The notes under the pieces: generated by a model | Told to the model about the DNA's origin: nothing | Seen by the model: the letters and a program-made list of their open reading frames with translations, nothing else | Databases searched by the model: none | Translations under genes and position numbers: made by a program | In this document: piece after piece, positions 1-11,187 of the stretch | Layout of the letters: each line of letters begins with the position of its first letter | How positions within the stretch are numbered: the first letter of the stretch is position 1 | Source: Betaproteobacteria bacterium | GTDB lineage: Bacteria > Pseudomonadota > Gammaproteobacteria > Burkholderiales > Burkholderiaceae_C | Assembly (NCBI GenBank): GCA_016868355.1 | Contig: VGHB01000004.1 | Location: forward strand, 62,001-126,000 | DNA length: 64,000 nt | Direction of reading: 5' to 3'

Positions 1-2165
1 CCCTGGCGCGTGGTGTGCACCTTGGCATCTAAGATGTTGAAGCCTGCGTTGTCGAAGTAGCCGCAGATGCGTGCAAAAAGGTCGGCCCGGTCCGGGCTGT
101 AGACCAAAACCTGCAGACCTTCTCCCACCGACGACGCTCTGGCGTTGACCACTGGGGCGTCGGTTTGCAGGTGGCGCCACAACGCGCGGGCATGCCAAGC
201 GAGGTCAGCCGCCTCGTGGCGGGCAAAGTAGCTCAATTCCAAGGTGTCCCACAGCGGCTTTTCGGTGCCGGGCAATTGGGACGCCAGGGCCAGAAGGCTG
301 CGCGCTTCGGCCTTGCGAGACTCGATTTCTGCTTGGGCGCCCGGCGGCTCGCCACCCAGGGCGCGTCGGGTGGTTCGAAACAGGTCTTCGAGCAATTTGC
401 CCTTCCACCCATTCCACACCTTCGGGCTGGTTCCGCGGATGTCGGCCACCGTCAGGAGATACAGGGCCGTCAGGCTGCGCACGTCCCGAACCGTCTTGGC
501 AAAGGCGTTGATGACCTCGGGGTCTGACAAGTCTTCCTTCTGCGCGATGCGGCTCATCGTCAAATGCTCACGGACCAAAAAGTCGATGAGCCGGGCGTCT
601 TCGGCACCGATTCCGTAGTCGCGGCAAAAGCGCCGTACTTCGGTGGAGCCCAGCTGGGAATGGTCGCCCCCGCGCCCTTTGGCTACATCGTGGAATAGGG
701 CTGCCACCAAGAGCACCCAGGAGCGGTCAAATCCGGCGGCCAAGTTCGAACAGAAGCTGTATTCGTGAGCGTGCTCGGGCACAAAGAAGCGCCGCACATT
801 ACGCACCACCATCAGGATGTGCTGGTCCACCGTGTAAACGTGAAACAAGTCGTGCTGCATCTGGCCCACGATGCGCCGAAACACCCATAGGGTACGGCCC
901 AGCACACTGGTCTCGTTCATCAAACGCAAGGTGTGCGTTTGGCCGCCGCCGGGGTACTGAAGAATGTCCAGGAACTGTTGGCGATGCTCTGGTTGCCGCC
1001 GAAAGGTGGCACCCATCACGGTGCGGGCGTTGTACAGGGCCCGGCGCGTTCGAGCCGACAGTCCCTTGATGCCCAGCGTCTGCTGGTAAATGCTGAAAGT
1101 TTCCAAAATGGCCGAGGGACGTTGGCGGTACAGGTCGTCATGTGCCACCTCCAATAAACCACCACGGTCCAGAAAGTCTGCCGTCAAGCAGCGCATAGGG
1201 ACGTCACGCGAACCGGCGATGCGTTCCTGCACCTCCTGCATGACGATCTCATTGAGCTGCACCACCGCCTTGGCCGCCCAGTAGTAACGCTTCATCAGGG
1301 CCTCTGACACACGCTGCCCCCGCGCGGGCTTGAGGCCCATGCGCTCGGCCAGTTGGGTCTGCAGGTCAAACACCAGACGGTCCTCGCGGCGATTGGCCAC
1401 GACGTGCAGCCATGCCCGTATGGTGGTCAGCGTGGCCTGGTTGCGTTCGATCTGCCGTGCCTCGAAGCGGGTGATGACGCCGTTGGCGGCCAATTCAGCC
1501 CAGTTACGCCCATATCCTGCGGCCCGCGCCACCCACATCAGCACCTGCAGGTCGCGCAGGCCGCCGGGGCTTTCCTTGCAGTTGGGTTCCAGGGAATAGG
1601 GGGTGTCCTCGTACTTCTGGTGGCGCTGGTACATCTCCAGCGCCTTGGCGCGCAGAAAAGACGCCGGCTCCATCACCGCGGCGGTCGCCTTGTGGAAGCT
1701 TTGCACCAGCTTGGTGGGCCCGAACACCCGGCGCGACTCCATCATCGCAGTCTGGATGGTGACATCTCGCTGGGCCTCTTGTGCACATTGGGTCGGGGTT
1801 CGAACCGATGAGCCAATCTCCAGGCCGCAGTCCCAGCAGGCGGTGATGAAGGCTACGATAGCCTCCTGCAGTTGCATATTGGCTTCCCGTTGAGGCGGTA
1901 CCAGCAACAGCACATCCACATCTGAATGCGGAAACAGGGCCGCGCGGCCATAGCCTCCGACGGCGACCAAGGCCACATCAGCGGGCAATCCGGTCAGCTG
2001 CGCCAGTGATCCCAAGGTCTGGTCTGTGAGCCGGGCCAGGCCTCTGAGCAGACCCTGGGTAGCCGCCGCACAGGGGCGCTTGTGCGCAAAGGCCTCGGTC
2101 AAGGCCTGCTTTTGGCTGCGATGGTCCTGGCGCAGTTGGGCGACGCTGGCGCGGGGGGTATCCAC
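1..2165 (-). CDS. glnD: GlnD, bifunctional uridylyltransferase / uridylyl-removing enzyme (3' end cut by window)
   Basis: GlnD senses glutamine and adds or removes UMP on PII proteins, so it sets the nitrogen response. The frame stays open for 721 codons to the window edge; the family is usually about 860 residues, so the last ACT region is outside the window. The nucleotidyltransferase signature is at residues 70-85 (GGYGR ... SDVDV). An HD-domain His-Asp pair sits at residues 492-493 in FHDVAKGRGGDHS. The first ACT domain begins near residue 680 (VLVYSPDRADLFARI). The start is a GTG 13 bp after the map stop codon; no better in-frame start lies upstream, though the ribosome site is weak. It follows map on the same strand, an arrangement I recall from related betaproteobacteria. 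Confidence 0.95.
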   Translation of the reverse strand, partial: MDTPRASVAQLRQDHRSQKQALTEAFAHKRPCAAATQGLLRGLARLTDQTLGSLAQLTGLPADVALVAVGGYGRAALFPHSDVDVLLLVPPQREANMQLQEAIVAFITACWDCGLEIGSSVRTPTQCAQEAQRDVTIQTAMMESRRVFGPTKLVQSFHKATAAVMEPASFLRAKALEMYQRHQKYEDTPYSLEPNCKESPGGLRDLQVLMWVARAAGYGRNWAELAANGVITRFEARQIERNQATLTTIRAWLHVVANRREDRLVFDLQTQLAERMGLKPARGQRVSEALMKRYYWAAKAVVQLNEIVMQEVQERIAGSRDVPMRCLTADFLDRGGLLEVAHDDLYRQRPSAILETFSIYQQTLGIKGLSARTRRALYNARTVMGATFRRQPEHRQQFLDILQYPGGGQTHTLRLMNETSVLGRTLWVFRRIVGQMQHDLFHVYTVDQHILMVVRNVRRFFVPEHAHEYSFCSNLAAGFDRSWVLLVAALFHDVAKGRGGDHSQLGSTEVRRFCRDYGIGAEDARLIDFLVREHLTMSRIAQKEDLSDPEVINAFAKTVRDVRSLTALYLLTVADIRGTSPKVWNGWKGKLLEDLFRTTRRALGGEPPGAQAEIESRKAEARSLLALASQLPGTEKPLWDTLELSYFARHEAADLAWHARALWRHLQTDAPVVNARASSVGEGLQVLVYSPDRADLFARICGYFDNAGFNILDAKVHTTRQ

Positions 2166-2178
2166 GCAGGGTAGGGCC

Positions 2179-2988
2179 TCAGGCCGGCGAGTTGATGAAG
2201 GCCGGTGGCGGCGGTGATCCGGCTGACAAGGTCAGGACTTCGAATCCGGTCTCGGTCACAAGCACTGTGTGTTCCCATTGGGCCGACAAGGACCGGTCTT
2301 TGGTCACAATGGTCCAGCCATCACCCAGTTCGCGAATCTCGCGTCGCCCTGCATTGATCATGGGCTCAATGGTGAAGGTCATGCCGGGAACCAGTTGCTC
2401 GAGCGTACCGGGCCGGCCGTAATGCAACACCTGGGGCTCTTCATGGAACCGCTGCCCAATCCCATGGCCGCAGAATTCCCGAACCACCGAGAAACCCTGG
2501 GCTTCGGCGTAGGACTGAATAGCGTGTCCGATGTCGCCCAGGCGCGCACCGGGCTTGACCTTGGCGATACCGCGCCACATGGCGTCATAGGTGGTGCTGC
2601 AAAGCCGTTTGGCGGCAATGGAGCCGTCGCCCACCACGAACATGCGGCTGGTATCGCCGTGCCAGCCGTCTTTGATCACGGTGACATCGATGTTGACGAT
2701 GTCACCGCTCTTGAGTGGGCGCTCGTTGGGGATGCCGTGACAGATCTGGTGGTTGACCGAGGTGCAGATCGACTTGGGATAGGGGATGTAGCCCGGCGGC
2801 GAGTAATTGAGTGGAGCGGGGATGGCCTGCTGCACCTGGGTGATGTACTCGTGTGCGATTTGATCCAGTCGTTCGGTACTGACACCCGGCACCACATGGG
2901 AGGCCAGCATATCCAAGACCTCAGAGGCCAAGCGGCCTGCGGTGCGCATACCGTCGATATCAAAAGGGGACTTAATCGAGAACGCCAT
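2179..2988 (-). CDS. map: Methionine aminopeptidase, type I
   Basis: Removes the initiator methionine from nascent proteins. The product is 269 aa, normal for bacterial type I MetAP. All five metal ligands are visible: Asp in NIDVTV, Asp in GDTSRMF, His in GHGIGQRFHEEP, Glu in FTIEPMIN and Glu in WEHTVLV. The frame is open further upstream, but the ATG beginning MAFSIKSPFDIDG is where family similarity starts. An AT-rich stretch (GATAATTATG on the minus strand) lies just before it, in the 59-bp gap shared with divergent purL. Probably cotranscribed with glnD. Confidence 0.96.
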   Translation of the reverse strand: MAFSIKSPFDIDGMRTAGRLASEVLDMLASHVVPGVSTERLDQIAHEYITQVQQAIPAPLNYSPPGYIPYPKSICTSVNHQICHGIPNERPLKSGDIVNIDVTVIKDGWHGDTSRMFVVGDGSIAAKRLCSTTYDAMWRGIAKVKPGARLGDIGHAIQSYAEAQGFSVVREFCGHGIGQRFHEEPQVLHYGRPGTLEQLVPGMTFTIEPMINAGRREIRELGDGWTIVTKDRSLSAQWEHTVLVTETGFEVLTLSAGSPPPPAFINSPA

Positions 2989-3047
2989 AACATAATTATC
3001 CCACCCGCTGCGGCGGTGCGCGGTGGGCTCCCCTAAACTACTCGGGC

Positions 3048-6000
3048 ATGAGTGCGTCTTCCTCGCCTGTCTTCGCCGTTTTCGGCAGCTCTGCCCACTC
3101 CGCGTTCCGTTTGCAGGCCTTGCTAAGCCAGGTGAAGGCAGTAGCCCCAAGGGCCGAAGCCATCGAAAGCCGCCACGTCTATTGGGTGTGGCCGCAGCGT
3201 GTGCTGCAGGCCAGTGAGCAAGAGGCAGTGGCCGCCCTCTTGGACGGTCAGTTGAAGGACCGCATCCCGGCATCCAAGCCGCAGGACCTGCACAGTGTGG
3301 TGGTGATGCCGCGTCTAGGCACCGTATCGCCGTGGGCCAGCAAGGCTACCGACATTGCACACAACTGTGGCTTGCCGGTGCGCCGCATCGAACGGGTCAC
3401 AGAATACCGACTAGGGCTGTCCCAGGGCCTAATGCAGCGCCTGTCAGGTGCGGCTTCGCCGCTGAGTTCACGGGAGCAGGCAGCCGTGGATGCTGTGCTG
3501 CATGACCGTATGACCGAAAGCGTTGCTGAGCACTTAGGTGCTGCCTGTGCGCTCTTCGACAGCCGGCAGGCCCCGGCCGCGGAAACGGTGGACCTGATCA
3601 GCGGTGGGCGCAGTGCCTTGGAGCAGGCCAATGCGCGTTGGGGCCTGGCCTTGTCCGACGATGAATTGGATTACCTGGTGAGCGCTTTCACGCAGCTTGG
3701 TCGTAACCCCAGCGATGTCGAGCTGATGATGTTTGCCCAGGCCAACAGCGAGCATTGCCGACATAAGATCTTCAACGCCGAGTTCAGCATTGATGGCGTG
3801 CGTCAGCCGCAGTCGATGTTCGCAATGATTCGGCACACCGAGCAAAGCAGCCCGCAGCACACGGTGGTGGCCTACCACGACAACGCGGCTGTGATGGAAG
3901 GCCATGCGCTGCAGCGCTGGCAAGCTGACCCGCGAGCGTCCGGCGCAAAACCCTATGCAGCCCACCCTGAAACCGCGCATGTGCTGATGAAGGTGGAGAC
4001 CCATAACCACCCGACCGCGATCTCGCCCTTCTCAGGAGCATCGACCGGTGCCGGCGGCGAAATTCGCGACGAAGGGGCCACCGGGCGCGGTGCGCGGCCC
4101 AAGGTAGGTCTGACCGGCTTTTCGGTGTCCAATCTCCACCTGCCCGGCTTGAGCGAGGCTTGGGAGCAGGGCACCATCGGTAAGCCTGAGAACATCGCCA
4201 GCGCTTTGCAGATCATGACTGAGGGTCCTCTAGGCGCAGCCGCATTCAACAACGAGTTTGGACGCCCCAACCTGGCTGGCTACTTTCGGGTCTACGAGCA
4301 AACCGTTGACGGCGTGCGCCGCGGCTACCACAAGCCGATCATGATTGCAGGTGGCCTGGGAACGATACGCGCCGATCTGACACACAAGGTGGTGTTTCCC
4401 GCAGGAACGCTGTTGATTCAATTGGGTGGCCCGGGCATGCGCATCGGTATGGGCGGTGGCGCAGCGTCCTCCATGGCTGCCGGTACCAACACCGCAGCGC
4501 TCGACTTTGATTCGGTGCAGCGGGGCAACCCCGAGATCCAACGCCGGGCCCAAGAGGTGATCAACCAGTGTTGGGCACTGGGGGATGACAATCCCATTTT
4601 GGCCATACACGACGTCGGTGCAGGTGGTATCAGCAATGCCTTTCCTGAACTTGTGGACAGTGCGGGCAGGGGTGCACGGTTTGACCTGCGACAGATCCCC
4701 CTGGAAGAAACAGGTCTGGCCCCCAAGGAGGTCTGGTGCAACGAGAGCCAGGAGCGCTATGTGCTGGCCTTGGACCGGGTGCGATACAGCACCTTCAAGG
4801 TTTTCTGCGAACGCGAGCGTTGCCCACATTCGGTGGTGGGCGTGGCCACACATGAGGCGCAGCTGGTACTGGAGGACGGCCCTGGTGGGCACCGGCCCAT
4901 CGATATGCCCATGGAGGTCTTGCTGGGCAAGCCACCCAAGATGTATCGGAATGTCCGTCAGGTTCAGCGCCAGGGGGATGTGCTGACGCTGACCGGTGTG
5001 GCGCTGCAGGATGTGGTGTTGGCGGTTATGCGCCATCCCACTGTAGCCAGCAAGCGCTTTTTGATCACCATCGGTGACCGGACGGTCGGGGGCTTGTCGC
5101 ACCGCGACCAGATGGTGGGTCCGTGGCAGGTGCCGGTGGCTGACTGTGCAGTGACCTTGGCCGACTATGCGGGCTTTGCTGGGGAAGCCATGGCCATGGG
5201 TGAGCGCACGCCGCTGGCCGCCCTGGATGCGCCCGCTTCGGGGCGCATGGCCGTGGCCGAGGCCCTCACCAACCTGTTGTCTGCTCCGGTGGAGCTTTCA
5301 CGCATCAAGCTCAGCTGCAACTGGATGGCCGCCTGTGGCGAGCCCGGCGAGGATGCTGCGCTGTACGAAACGGTTCGCGCTGTCGGGCTGTACTTGTGCC
5401 CGGCCCTGGGCATTGGGGTTCCGGTGGGCAAGGACTCCTTGTCTATGCGCACACGCTGGAGCGACGATCAAGGGGCCAAGCAGGTGGTTGCACCTGTGAG
5501 CTTGATCGTATCGGCGTTTGCCACGGTGGCCGATGTGCGGGGCACCTTGACCCCGCAGCTGCGCACCGATGAGGGCGATACCACCCTGATTCTGGTTGAC
5601 TTGGGGCAAGGGCGGATGCGCATGGGCGGCTCGATCCTGGCCCAAACCCTGCAAGCCTTTGGCACCGAGGTGCCCGATCTGAACGACCCGCAGCTGTTGC
5701 GCGCGCTGTACAGCGCCGTCAATGAACTTCGGCAAGACGGTCTGATCCTGGCATATCACGACCGCAGTGACGGCGGGCTGTGGGCCGCGGTTTGTGAGAT
5801 GGCTTTTGCGGGCCACACCGGGATCAGTTTGAACGTGGACATCCTGGTGACCGAGGGCGATGGCATTACCGACAGCCGCGCTGAGTACGGGGATTCCAAG
5901 AACTGGGCGACACAAGTCTCGGAGCGGCGCAACGAGCTGACCCTCAAGGCGCTGTTCAACGAAGAGTTGGGCGTGGTGTTACAGGTCCGAACGGAACAAC

Positions 6001-7067
6001 GCAACGAAGTGATCCGGCGCCTACGCGCGCATGGTTTGTCGCGGCACAGCCACTTCATAGGCAAGCTCAATGACCGGGGCGTGGTGGAGGTGTGGCGTGA
6101 CACCAAGGCGGTGTTCAGTGCCGCGCTGCCGACCTTGCACCAAGCCTGGGACGAGGTGAGCTGGCGAATCGCCCGAACCCGTGACAACCCACTGTGTGCC
6201 GATGCCGAACATGCTGCGGTGGGTGATCCGGCCGACGCCGGGCTGCATGTGGCTTTGACATTTGACCCGTCCGAGGACGTGGCCGCGCCGTTCTTGAACC
6301 TAACCCGTCCGCGATTGGCCATCCTTCGGGAGCAGGGGGTCAACAGCCATCTGGAGATGGCCTATGCGATGGCGCAGGCCGGCTTCGAGACACACGATGT
6401 CCACATGACCGATCTCCAAAGTGGACGAGCCAACTTGGCAGACTACGTCGGTTTCGTGGCCTGTGGTGGTTTCAGCTACGGCGACACCCTCGGGGCGGGC
6501 GAGGGCTGGGCGCGCTCCATTCGGTTCAATCCGGCAATGAAGGCCGCATTTGAGGGGTTTTTTGCACGACCCGACACCTGGGCCCTAGGGGTGTGCAACG
6601 GTTGCCAGATGATGGCGGCTCTGGCACCCATGATTCCGGGGGCAAAGCATTGGCCGCGCTTTACCCGCAACAAGAGCGAGCAGTTTGAGGCACGCTTGTC
6701 GCAGGTAGAAATCTTGGACAGTCCCAGCTTGTTGTTCCAGGGCATGGCCGGCAGCCGTCTGCCTGTGGCCGTGGCCCACGGGGAGGGCTACGCCGATTTC
6801 AGCCGCACAGGCGACCCACAGCAGGTGCTTCGGGCCATGCGCTTCGTGGATGCACAGGCACAGCCCACCGAGCGGTACCCCCATAACCCCAACGGCAGTC
6901 CAGACGGCTTGACCGCGGTGACCACTGCTGACGGCCGCTACACTGTGCTCATGCCGCACCCCGAACGGGTATTCAGGACGGTGCAACTGAGTTGGAGCAC
7001 GGGCGATGTGAGCGCCCCCAGCCCCTGGCGGCGAATGTTCAGCAATGCGCGGCGCTGGGTCGGCTGA
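3048..7067 (+). CDS. purL: Phosphoribosylformylglycinamidine synthase (single-chain FGAM synthase)
   Basis: Catalyses step four of purine synthesis: FGAR plus glutamine plus ATP gives FGAM. It is the large fused form (1339 aa) typical of beta- and gammaproteobacteria, joining synthetase and glutaminase in one chain. Visible elements are the central ATP-binding part ([20 protein letters not shown]; later GGGAASSM and [14 protein letters not shown]), the second half of the synthetase ([26 protein letters not shown]), and a C-terminal class I glutaminase with nucleophile Cys in [11 protein letters not shown] and His-Glu in MPHPERVFR. The ATG is 59 bp from divergent map. Stands alone as a long monocistron ahead of yaaA. 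Confidence 0.97.
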   Translation: MSASSSPVFAVFGSSAHSAFRLQALLSQVKAVAPRAEAIESRHVYWVWPQRVLQASEQEAVAALLDGQLKDRIPASKPQDLHSVVVMPRLGTVSPWASKATDIAHNCGLPVRRIERVTEYRLGLSQGLMQRLSGAASPLSSREQAAVDAVLHDRMTESVAEHLGAACALFDSRQAPAAETVDLISGGRSALEQANARWGLALSDDELDYLVSAFTQLGRNPSDVELMMFAQANSEHCRHKIFNAEFSIDGVRQPQSMFAMIRHTEQSSPQHTVVAYHDNAAVMEGHALQRWQADPRASGAKPYAAHPETAHVLMKVETHNHPTAISPFSGASTGAGGEIRDEGATGRGARPKVGLTGFSVSNLHLPGLSEAWEQGTIGKPENIASALQIMTEGPLGAAAFNNEFGRPNLAGYFRVYEQTVDGVRRGYHKPIMIAGGLGTIRADLTHKVVFPAGTLLIQLGGPGMRIGMGGGAASSMAAGTNTAALDFDSVQRGNPEIQRRAQEVINQCWALGDDNPILAIHDVGAGGISNAFPELVDSAGRGARFDLRQIPLEETGLAPKEVWCNESQERYVLALDRVRYSTFKVFCERERCPHSVVGVATHEAQLVLEDGPGGHRPIDMPMEVLLGKPPKMYRNVRQVQRQGDVLTLTGVALQDVVLAVMRHPTVASKRFLITIGDRTVGGLSHRDQMVGPWQVPVADCAVTLADYAGFAGEAMAMGERTPLAALDAPASGRMAVAEALTNLLSAPVELSRIKLSCNWMAACGEPGEDAALYETVRAVGLYLCPALGIGVPVGKDSLSMRTRWSDDQGAKQVVAPVSLIVSAFATVADVRGTLTPQLRTDEGDTTLILVDLGQGRMRMGGSILAQTLQAFGTEVPDLNDPQLLRALYSAVNELRQDGLILAYHDRSDGGLWAAVCEMAFAGHTGISLNVDILVTEGDGITDSRAEYGDSKNWATQVSERRNELTLKALFNEELGVVLQVRTEQRNEVIRRLRAHGLSRHSHFIGKLNDRGVVEVWRDTKAVFSAALPTLHQAWDEVSWRIARTRDNPLCADAEHAAVGDPADAGLHVALTFDPSEDVAAPFLNLTRPRLAILREQGVNSHLEMAYAMAQAGFETHDVHMTDLQSGRANLADYVGFVACGGFSYGDTLGAGEGWARSIRFNPAMKAAFEGFFARPDTWALGVCNGCQMMAALAPMIPGAKHWPRFTRNKSEQFEARLSQVEILDSPSLLFQGMAGSRLPVAVAHGEGYADFSRTGDPQQVLRAMRFVDAQAQPTERYPHNPNGSPDGLTAVTTADGRYTVLMPHPERVFRTVQLSWSTGDVSAPSPWRRMFSNARRWVG

Positions 7068-7107
7068 GTGCACTGCGGGGTTGTCGAGCCTGGGTTAAGG
7101 TCTGGAT

Positions 7108-7905
7108 ATGCTGCTTCTGCTCTCACCGGCCAAATCCCTGGACTATGAGTCTCCCTTGCCCCCGGGCTTGGGCCGAAAGGCCACCGAGCCAGCCTTTCAA
7201 GGCCGAGCGGCCGAGTTGATCGGTGTGCTTCGCCCCCTGTCGGCTGTACGGATCGCAGGCCTGATGAACCTGTCGGACAAGCTGGCCAGCTTGAATACAG
7301 CGCGCTATGCAGCCTGGTCTGTCAAGGCGACGCCAGCCAACAGCCGCCCGGCGATGCTGGCCTTCGACGGCGATGTGTACGACGGTTTGCAGGCCCAGAG
7401 CCTGTCCGTCGACGACCTGGCTTGGGCGCAAGATCATGTGGTGATTCTCTCAGGCCTATACGGTGCGCTTCGCCCGTTGGACAAGCTGCAGCCCTATCGT
7501 TTGGAGATGGGTACGCGGCTGGCCAACGCGCGGGGCCACGACCTGTACGCCTACTGGGGTGACGATGTCGCCAACTACCTCAACAGCCGATTGCCCCCTC
7601 GGCGCAGCCGCACGAGCGGTGAGCCGCTGATCGTCAACCTGGCCTCGCAGGAGTATTTCAAGGTGGCTGACCGCCAAGCGCTCAAGGCGCGGGTGGTGGA
7701 GTGCGTGTTCGAGGATTGGAAGAATGGCCGATACAAGATCATCAGCTTTTTTGCCAAGCGCGCCCGCGGACTAATGGCGCGTCACGCCATTGAGCAACGT
7801 GCAGGCAATGTCGAAGACCTGAAGAATTTTGCCGCCGATGGCTATGCCTACGACGCCAGGGCATCTGAGCCGGACCGTCTGCTGTTTCGCCGACGGCAGG
7901 GCTGA
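7108..7905 (+). CDS. yaaA: Peroxide stress protein YaaA (DUF328)
   Basis: 265 aa, the usual length. The N-terminus MLLLLSPAKSLDYESP and the internal LSGLYGALRPLDKLQPYRLEMG and NLASQEYFKVAD blocks are hallmarks of the YaaA/UPF0246 family. In E. coli YaaA limits intracellular free iron during hydrogen peroxide stress and binds DNA; the same role is inferred here. It lies 40 bp after purL and 21 bp before the dioxygenase gene, all on the plus strand, so it could be read from either the purL promoter or its own. Confidence 0.93.
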   Translation: MLLLLSPAKSLDYESPLPPGLGRKATEPAFQGRAAELIGVLRPLSAVRIAGLMNLSDKLASLNTARYAAWSVKATPANSRPAMLAFDGDVYDGLQAQSLSVDDLAWAQDHVVILSGLYGALRPLDKLQPYRLEMGTRLANARGHDLYAYWGDDVANYLNSRLPPRRSRTSGEPLIVNLASQEYFKVADRQALKARVVECVFEDWKNGRYKIISFFAKRARGLMARHAIEQRAGNVEDLKNFAADGYAYDARASEPDRLLFRRRQG

Positions 7906-7926
7906 ACCCTGCAGAAGCCCGCATCC

Positions 7927-8745
7927 GTGAGCCAAGTCATCACCGATTCCTTGCGCCGCTGGATCGTGGAGCAGGCCCAGGCGGGTTGTACCCCTGATTC
8001 AGTCTTGCAGGCCATGCGAGCCAGTGGTTGGGAGGAGGCCACCGCGATGCAGGCGATGGAAGAGTGCTTGCGGGCTGCTGTCGAGGCACCACGCCCGGTG
8101 CCGTTCGTGCGTTTGTTGGCGGGCTGCACGGCTGACGCGGGAGACCGCAGCGTGCAAGTGTTGGCCGTCATGCAGCGCCCGGCTGTGGTGGTCTTGGGTG
8201 GCTTGCTGACGGACGAGGAGTGTGACGAACTGGTGGCCTTTGCGCAGCCGCGCATGGGCCGCTCGGAGACTGTTCGACACGATGACGGCACAGCCGAGGT
8301 CCACGAGGCCCGAACCAGCCAAGGGATGTTCTTCGAACGAGGTGAATCAGAGTTGATTCGGCGCCTGGAGCAGCGCATGGCCACCCTGCTGAATTGGCCG
8401 GTGGACCACGGCGAAGGGCTGCAGGTGTTGCACTACCAGCCCGGTGCCCAGTACAAGCCGCACCATGATTACTTTGATCCGGCCGCCCCCGGCACTGCAG
8501 CCGTGCTGAAGCGGGGGGGGCAACGGGTGGGCACCCTCATCGCCTACCTCAACACCCCGTCGGAAGGGGGCGCCACCACCTTTCCCGATGTGGGGCTGGA
8601 GGTGGCCCCGGTGAAGGGCCATGCGGTGTTTTTCAGCTATGACCGCCCCCATCCAGCCACCCTGAGCCTGCACGGCGGAGCGCCAGTGACCGATGGGCAC
8701 AAGTGGGTGGCCACGAAGTGGCTGCGCGAAGGTGTGTTTACATGA
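7927..8745 (+). CDS. 2-oxoglutarate/Fe(II) dioxygenase, prolyl 4-hydroxylase-like
   Basis: Likely hydroxylates a proline or other side chain using Fe(II), 2-oxoglutarate and O2; the substrate is unknown. The C-terminal two thirds is a P4Hc domain. The HxD iron motif is in QYKPHHDYFD, the distal His in HPATLSLHGG, and the Lys that binds 2-oxoglutarate in DGHKWVATKW. The first 45 residues form a small helical region of the kind seen before P4Hc domains in Burkholderiales homologues. The start is GTG. The stop overlaps the next ATG (ATGA), so translation of the CoA transferase is probably coupled. The upstream dioxygenase and downstream CoA transferase have no obvious shared pathway. Confidence 0.85.
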   Translation: MSQVITDSLRRWIVEQAQAGCTPDSVLQAMRASGWEEATAMQAMEECLRAAVEAPRPVPFVRLLAGCTADAGDRSVQVLAVMQRPAVVVLGGLLTDEECDELVAFAQPRMGRSETVRHDDGTAEVHEARTSQGMFFERGESELIRRLEQRMATLLNWPVDHGEGLQVLHYQPGAQYKPHHDYFDPAAPGTAAVLKRGGQRVGTLIAYLNTPSEGGATTFPDVGLEVAPVKGHAVFFSYDRPHPATLSLHGGAPVTDGHKWVATKWLREGVFT

Positions 8746-9764
8746 GCCTGCCGCTGGCCGGCATCCAGGTCATTGACCTCACCCAGTTGTTGCCGGGCCC
8801 TCTGGCAACGCGTCACCTTCAAGAGTGGGGCGCTCAGGTGCTCAAGGTGGAGCCTCCAGGCCAAGGCGATGGTGCGCGGCTGTTGTATCGCAGCCCTGAA
8901 GAGGCGGCTGCCGGTGAACCCAGCGGCTTCTTTCAGGCGCTCAACCAAAATAAGGCCTCTTGGCGTGTGGACCTGCGCCAAGCCGCTGGCCGAGCGCAGC
9001 TGCTGGAACGGGTGCGCGGAGCGGATGTGTTGATTGAAGGGTTTCGGCCCGGTGTGATGCAGCGCCTAGGCTTGGACTGGCCGGTGTTGCAGGCAGTAAA
9101 CCCCCGCCTGGTGATGGTTTCCATCACCGGATATGGCCAGCAAGGGCCGTATGCCTTGCGGGCTGGCCATGACATCAACTACATCGCTTTGTCGGGCGTG
9201 CTCGACCAAATGGGCACGCCACAGGGCCACGATCCAGCCTTGCCCAACTTCCAGATCGCCGATCTACTGGGCGGCACCTTGGCTGCGGTGTCGGGATTGT
9301 TGGCCGCCTTGGTGGGCGCGCAGCGCACCGGCCAGGGGCGCTTCGTTGACATCTCCATGACGGAACAGGTGTGGCGCCATGCGGTCATCGCGCGTGCCGA
9401 AGCACACAGCTTGGGACTGGTGCCCGCGCGTGGCAGTAGCCTGCTCAACGGTGGAGCGGCCTGCTACGGGGTGTATCGCTGCGCCGACGGTCGACACCTG
9501 GCCGTGGGCGCCTTAGAGGCCAAGTTTTGGTACGCCTGGTGCGACGCCATTGGTCAGGCCCCGTGGGGCCAGCGCCACTGGAGCCTGGGCGAGGTGCCCG
9601 GCTCAGCGGTGGCGCTGGAGACCCGCCGCTTGATGGCCCAGCTTCTGGCCCAGCGGCCCATGGCCGAGTGGGCCGCTATCGGGGACCGGATCGACTGTTG
9701 CGTGACCCCGGTGCTGAAGCTGAACGAGGTCCCCGACCATCCCTGGATGCAGGGCGACCATTAG
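8742..9764 (+). CDS. CaiB/BaiF-family CoA transferase or acyl-CoA racemase, short C-terminus
   Basis: Formyl-CoA transferase / alpha-methylacyl-CoA racemase family. Visible motifs are the N-terminal [19 protein letters not shown], the [11 protein letters not shown] block, [28 protein letters not shown], and the conserved [13 protein letters not shown]. The domain-swapping middle ([13 protein letters not shown]) is present. At 340 aa it stops soon after HPWMQGDH, where relatives usually go on for another 20-60 residues; this looks like a shortened C-terminus. The last 89 bp overlap rhlE on the opposite strand. Translation is coupled to the dioxygenase by ATGA. Racemase versus transferase cannot be settled from sequence. 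Confidence 0.85.
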   Translation: MSLPLAGIQVIDLTQLLPGPLATRHLQEWGAQVLKVEPPGQGDGARLLYRSPEEAAAGEPSGFFQALNQNKASWRVDLRQAAGRAQLLERVRGADVLIEGFRPGVMQRLGLDWPVLQAVNPRLVMVSITGYGQQGPYALRAGHDINYIALSGVLDQMGTPQGHDPALPNFQIADLLGGTLAAVSGLLAALVGAQRTGQGRFVDISMTEQVWRHAVIARAEAHSLGLVPARGSSLLNGGAACYGVYRCADGRHLAVGALEAKFWYAWCDAIGQAPWGQRHWSLGEVPGSAVALETRRLMAQLLAQRPMAEWAAIGDRIDCCVTPVLKLNEVPDHPWMQGDH

Positions 9765-11010
9765 ACCCGTTCGATCCATTCCGACTGCTGCTGCCGCTGC
9801 CGCGGCGGATACCACCAACGCCGATGGTCATGCGGCCCAGCACGATGGGCTCGGCCTTTTCATCGGCCGGCGGCTCGAAGCCTGGCACGCTGTCGCGCGG
9901 AATCTCGCGCTTGATGAGCTTTTCAATGTCGCGCAGGAAGATCTCTTCATCGCGGCACACCAGACTCAGGGCTTCACCCTGCGCCCCTGCACGGCCGGTG
10001 CGGCCGATGCGATGCACATAGTCTTCGGGCACATTGGGAAGTTCGAAGTTCACCACGTGCGGCAGCTGGTCAATGTCGATGCCGCGAGCGGCGATGTCGG
10101 TGGCCACCAGTACCGGTAATGCGCCCGACTTGAATTCGTTCAGGGCCTTGGTGCGCGCGCCCTGGCTCTTATTGCCGTGGATGGCCATGGCCTCAATTCC
10201 TTCCTGACAAAGATACTCGGCCAGACGATTCGCGCCGTGCTTCATGCGGGTGAAGACCAGCACCTGGTGCCAGTCACCCTCTCGAATCAACTGCGCCAGC
10301 AGTGCCTTCTTGCGCTCGCGTCCCGTCATGACCACCCGTTGGGCGATGGTTTCGGCCGCCGCGTTGCGCCGGGCTACCTCGATGAGCGCGGGTTGATTGA
10401 GCAGCCGGTCGGCCAAGGCCTTGATGTCATCGTTGAAGGTCGCTGAAAACAGCAGGCTTTGCTTCTTCACCGGCACAAGGGCCAGCACCTTCTTGATGTC
10501 ATGAATGAAGCCCATGTCGAGCATGCGGTCGGCTTCGTCCAACACGAACACCTGCACATTGGACAAGTCCAGTGTTCCCTGTTGGTGGTGGTCCAGCAGG
10601 CGTCCGGGGGTGGCCACCAGAATATCGACGCCTTTGCGCAGGCGGTCGATTTGGGGCTGCATGCCCACGCCACCGAACATCACCATGGAGCTCAGTGGCA
10701 GGTACTTACCGTAGATGCGTACACTTTCTTCCACTTGTGCAGCCAGTTCGCGGGTGGGCGTGAGGATGAGGGCGCGAATGGACACACGGCCGCGTGAATC
10801 ACGTAGTGGCTTGTGTGCGGCCAGGCGGTGCAGCAGGGGCAGGGTGAAGCCTGCGGTCTTGCCGGTCCCGGTCTGGGCGCCAGCCATGAGGTCGCCGCCT
10901 TTCAGCACAGCAGGGATGGCTTGCGCCTGGATGGGGGTGGGGTTTTCGTAACCCTGTTCGCGCACGGCTCGCAGGATGGGCTCGGCCAAGCCGAGATCGG
11001 TGAAGTTCAT
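9676..11010 (-). CDS. rhlE: DEAD-box RNA helicase, RhlE type
   Basis: ATP-dependent RNA helicase, probably in ribosome assembly or mRNA turnover. 444 aa. Motifs run in order: Q motif ([11 protein letters not shown]), Walker [28 protein letters not shown] inside [31 protein letters not shown] and HRIGRTGR. The last 50 residues are a Gly/Ser/Arg-rich basic tail ([18 protein letters not shown] and following) of the kind that binds RNA in RhlE proteins. The final 28 codons are antisense to the end of the CoA transferase gene; the tail composition fits the family, so the overlap looks real. Start MNFTDLGL. Confidence 0.93.
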   Translation of the reverse strand: MNFTDLGLAEPILRAVREQGYENPTPIQAQAIPAVLKGGDLMAGAQTGTGKTAGFTLPLLHRLAAHKPLRDSRGRVSIRALILTPTRELAAQVEESVRIYGKYLPLSSMVMFGGVGMQPQIDRLRKGVDILVATPGRLLDHHQQGTLDLSNVQVFVLDEADRMLDMGFIHDIKKVLALVPVKKQSLLFSATFNDDIKALADRLLNQPALIEVARRNAAAETIAQRVVMTGRERKKALLAQLIREGDWHQVLVFTRMKHGANRLAEYLCQEGIEAMAIHGNKSQGARTKALNEFKSGALPVLVATDIAARGIDIDQLPHVVNFELPNVPEDYVHRIGRTGRAGAQGEALSLVCRDEEIFLRDIEKLIKREIPRDSVPGFEPPADEKAEPIVLGRMTIGVGGIRRGSGSSSRNGSNGSNGRPASRDGRGPRSASAPGSRNSRSGPR

Positions 11011-11187
11011 GTGTTTTTTCAGAGCCCTGTGAGGCTTTTAGTTCCCGCCAACCGCCGCTCCGGGAGGAGGGCACCAGTCGTGGCTGGGGTCAAGGTGATG
11101 AGGGGCCACGGTGGGCCGCCCGTGCGAGGACTGGAACGCCGCGCAGACTCGCGATTGTATCCGATGCTCAGCGGCTTCTTTAGGGCC

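Noticed and set aside
4230-5102. 290-codon open frame on the minus strand inside purL
   Set aside because: Antisense to the best conserved part of PurL; His/Gln-rich product without any family match. Typical high-GC shadow.
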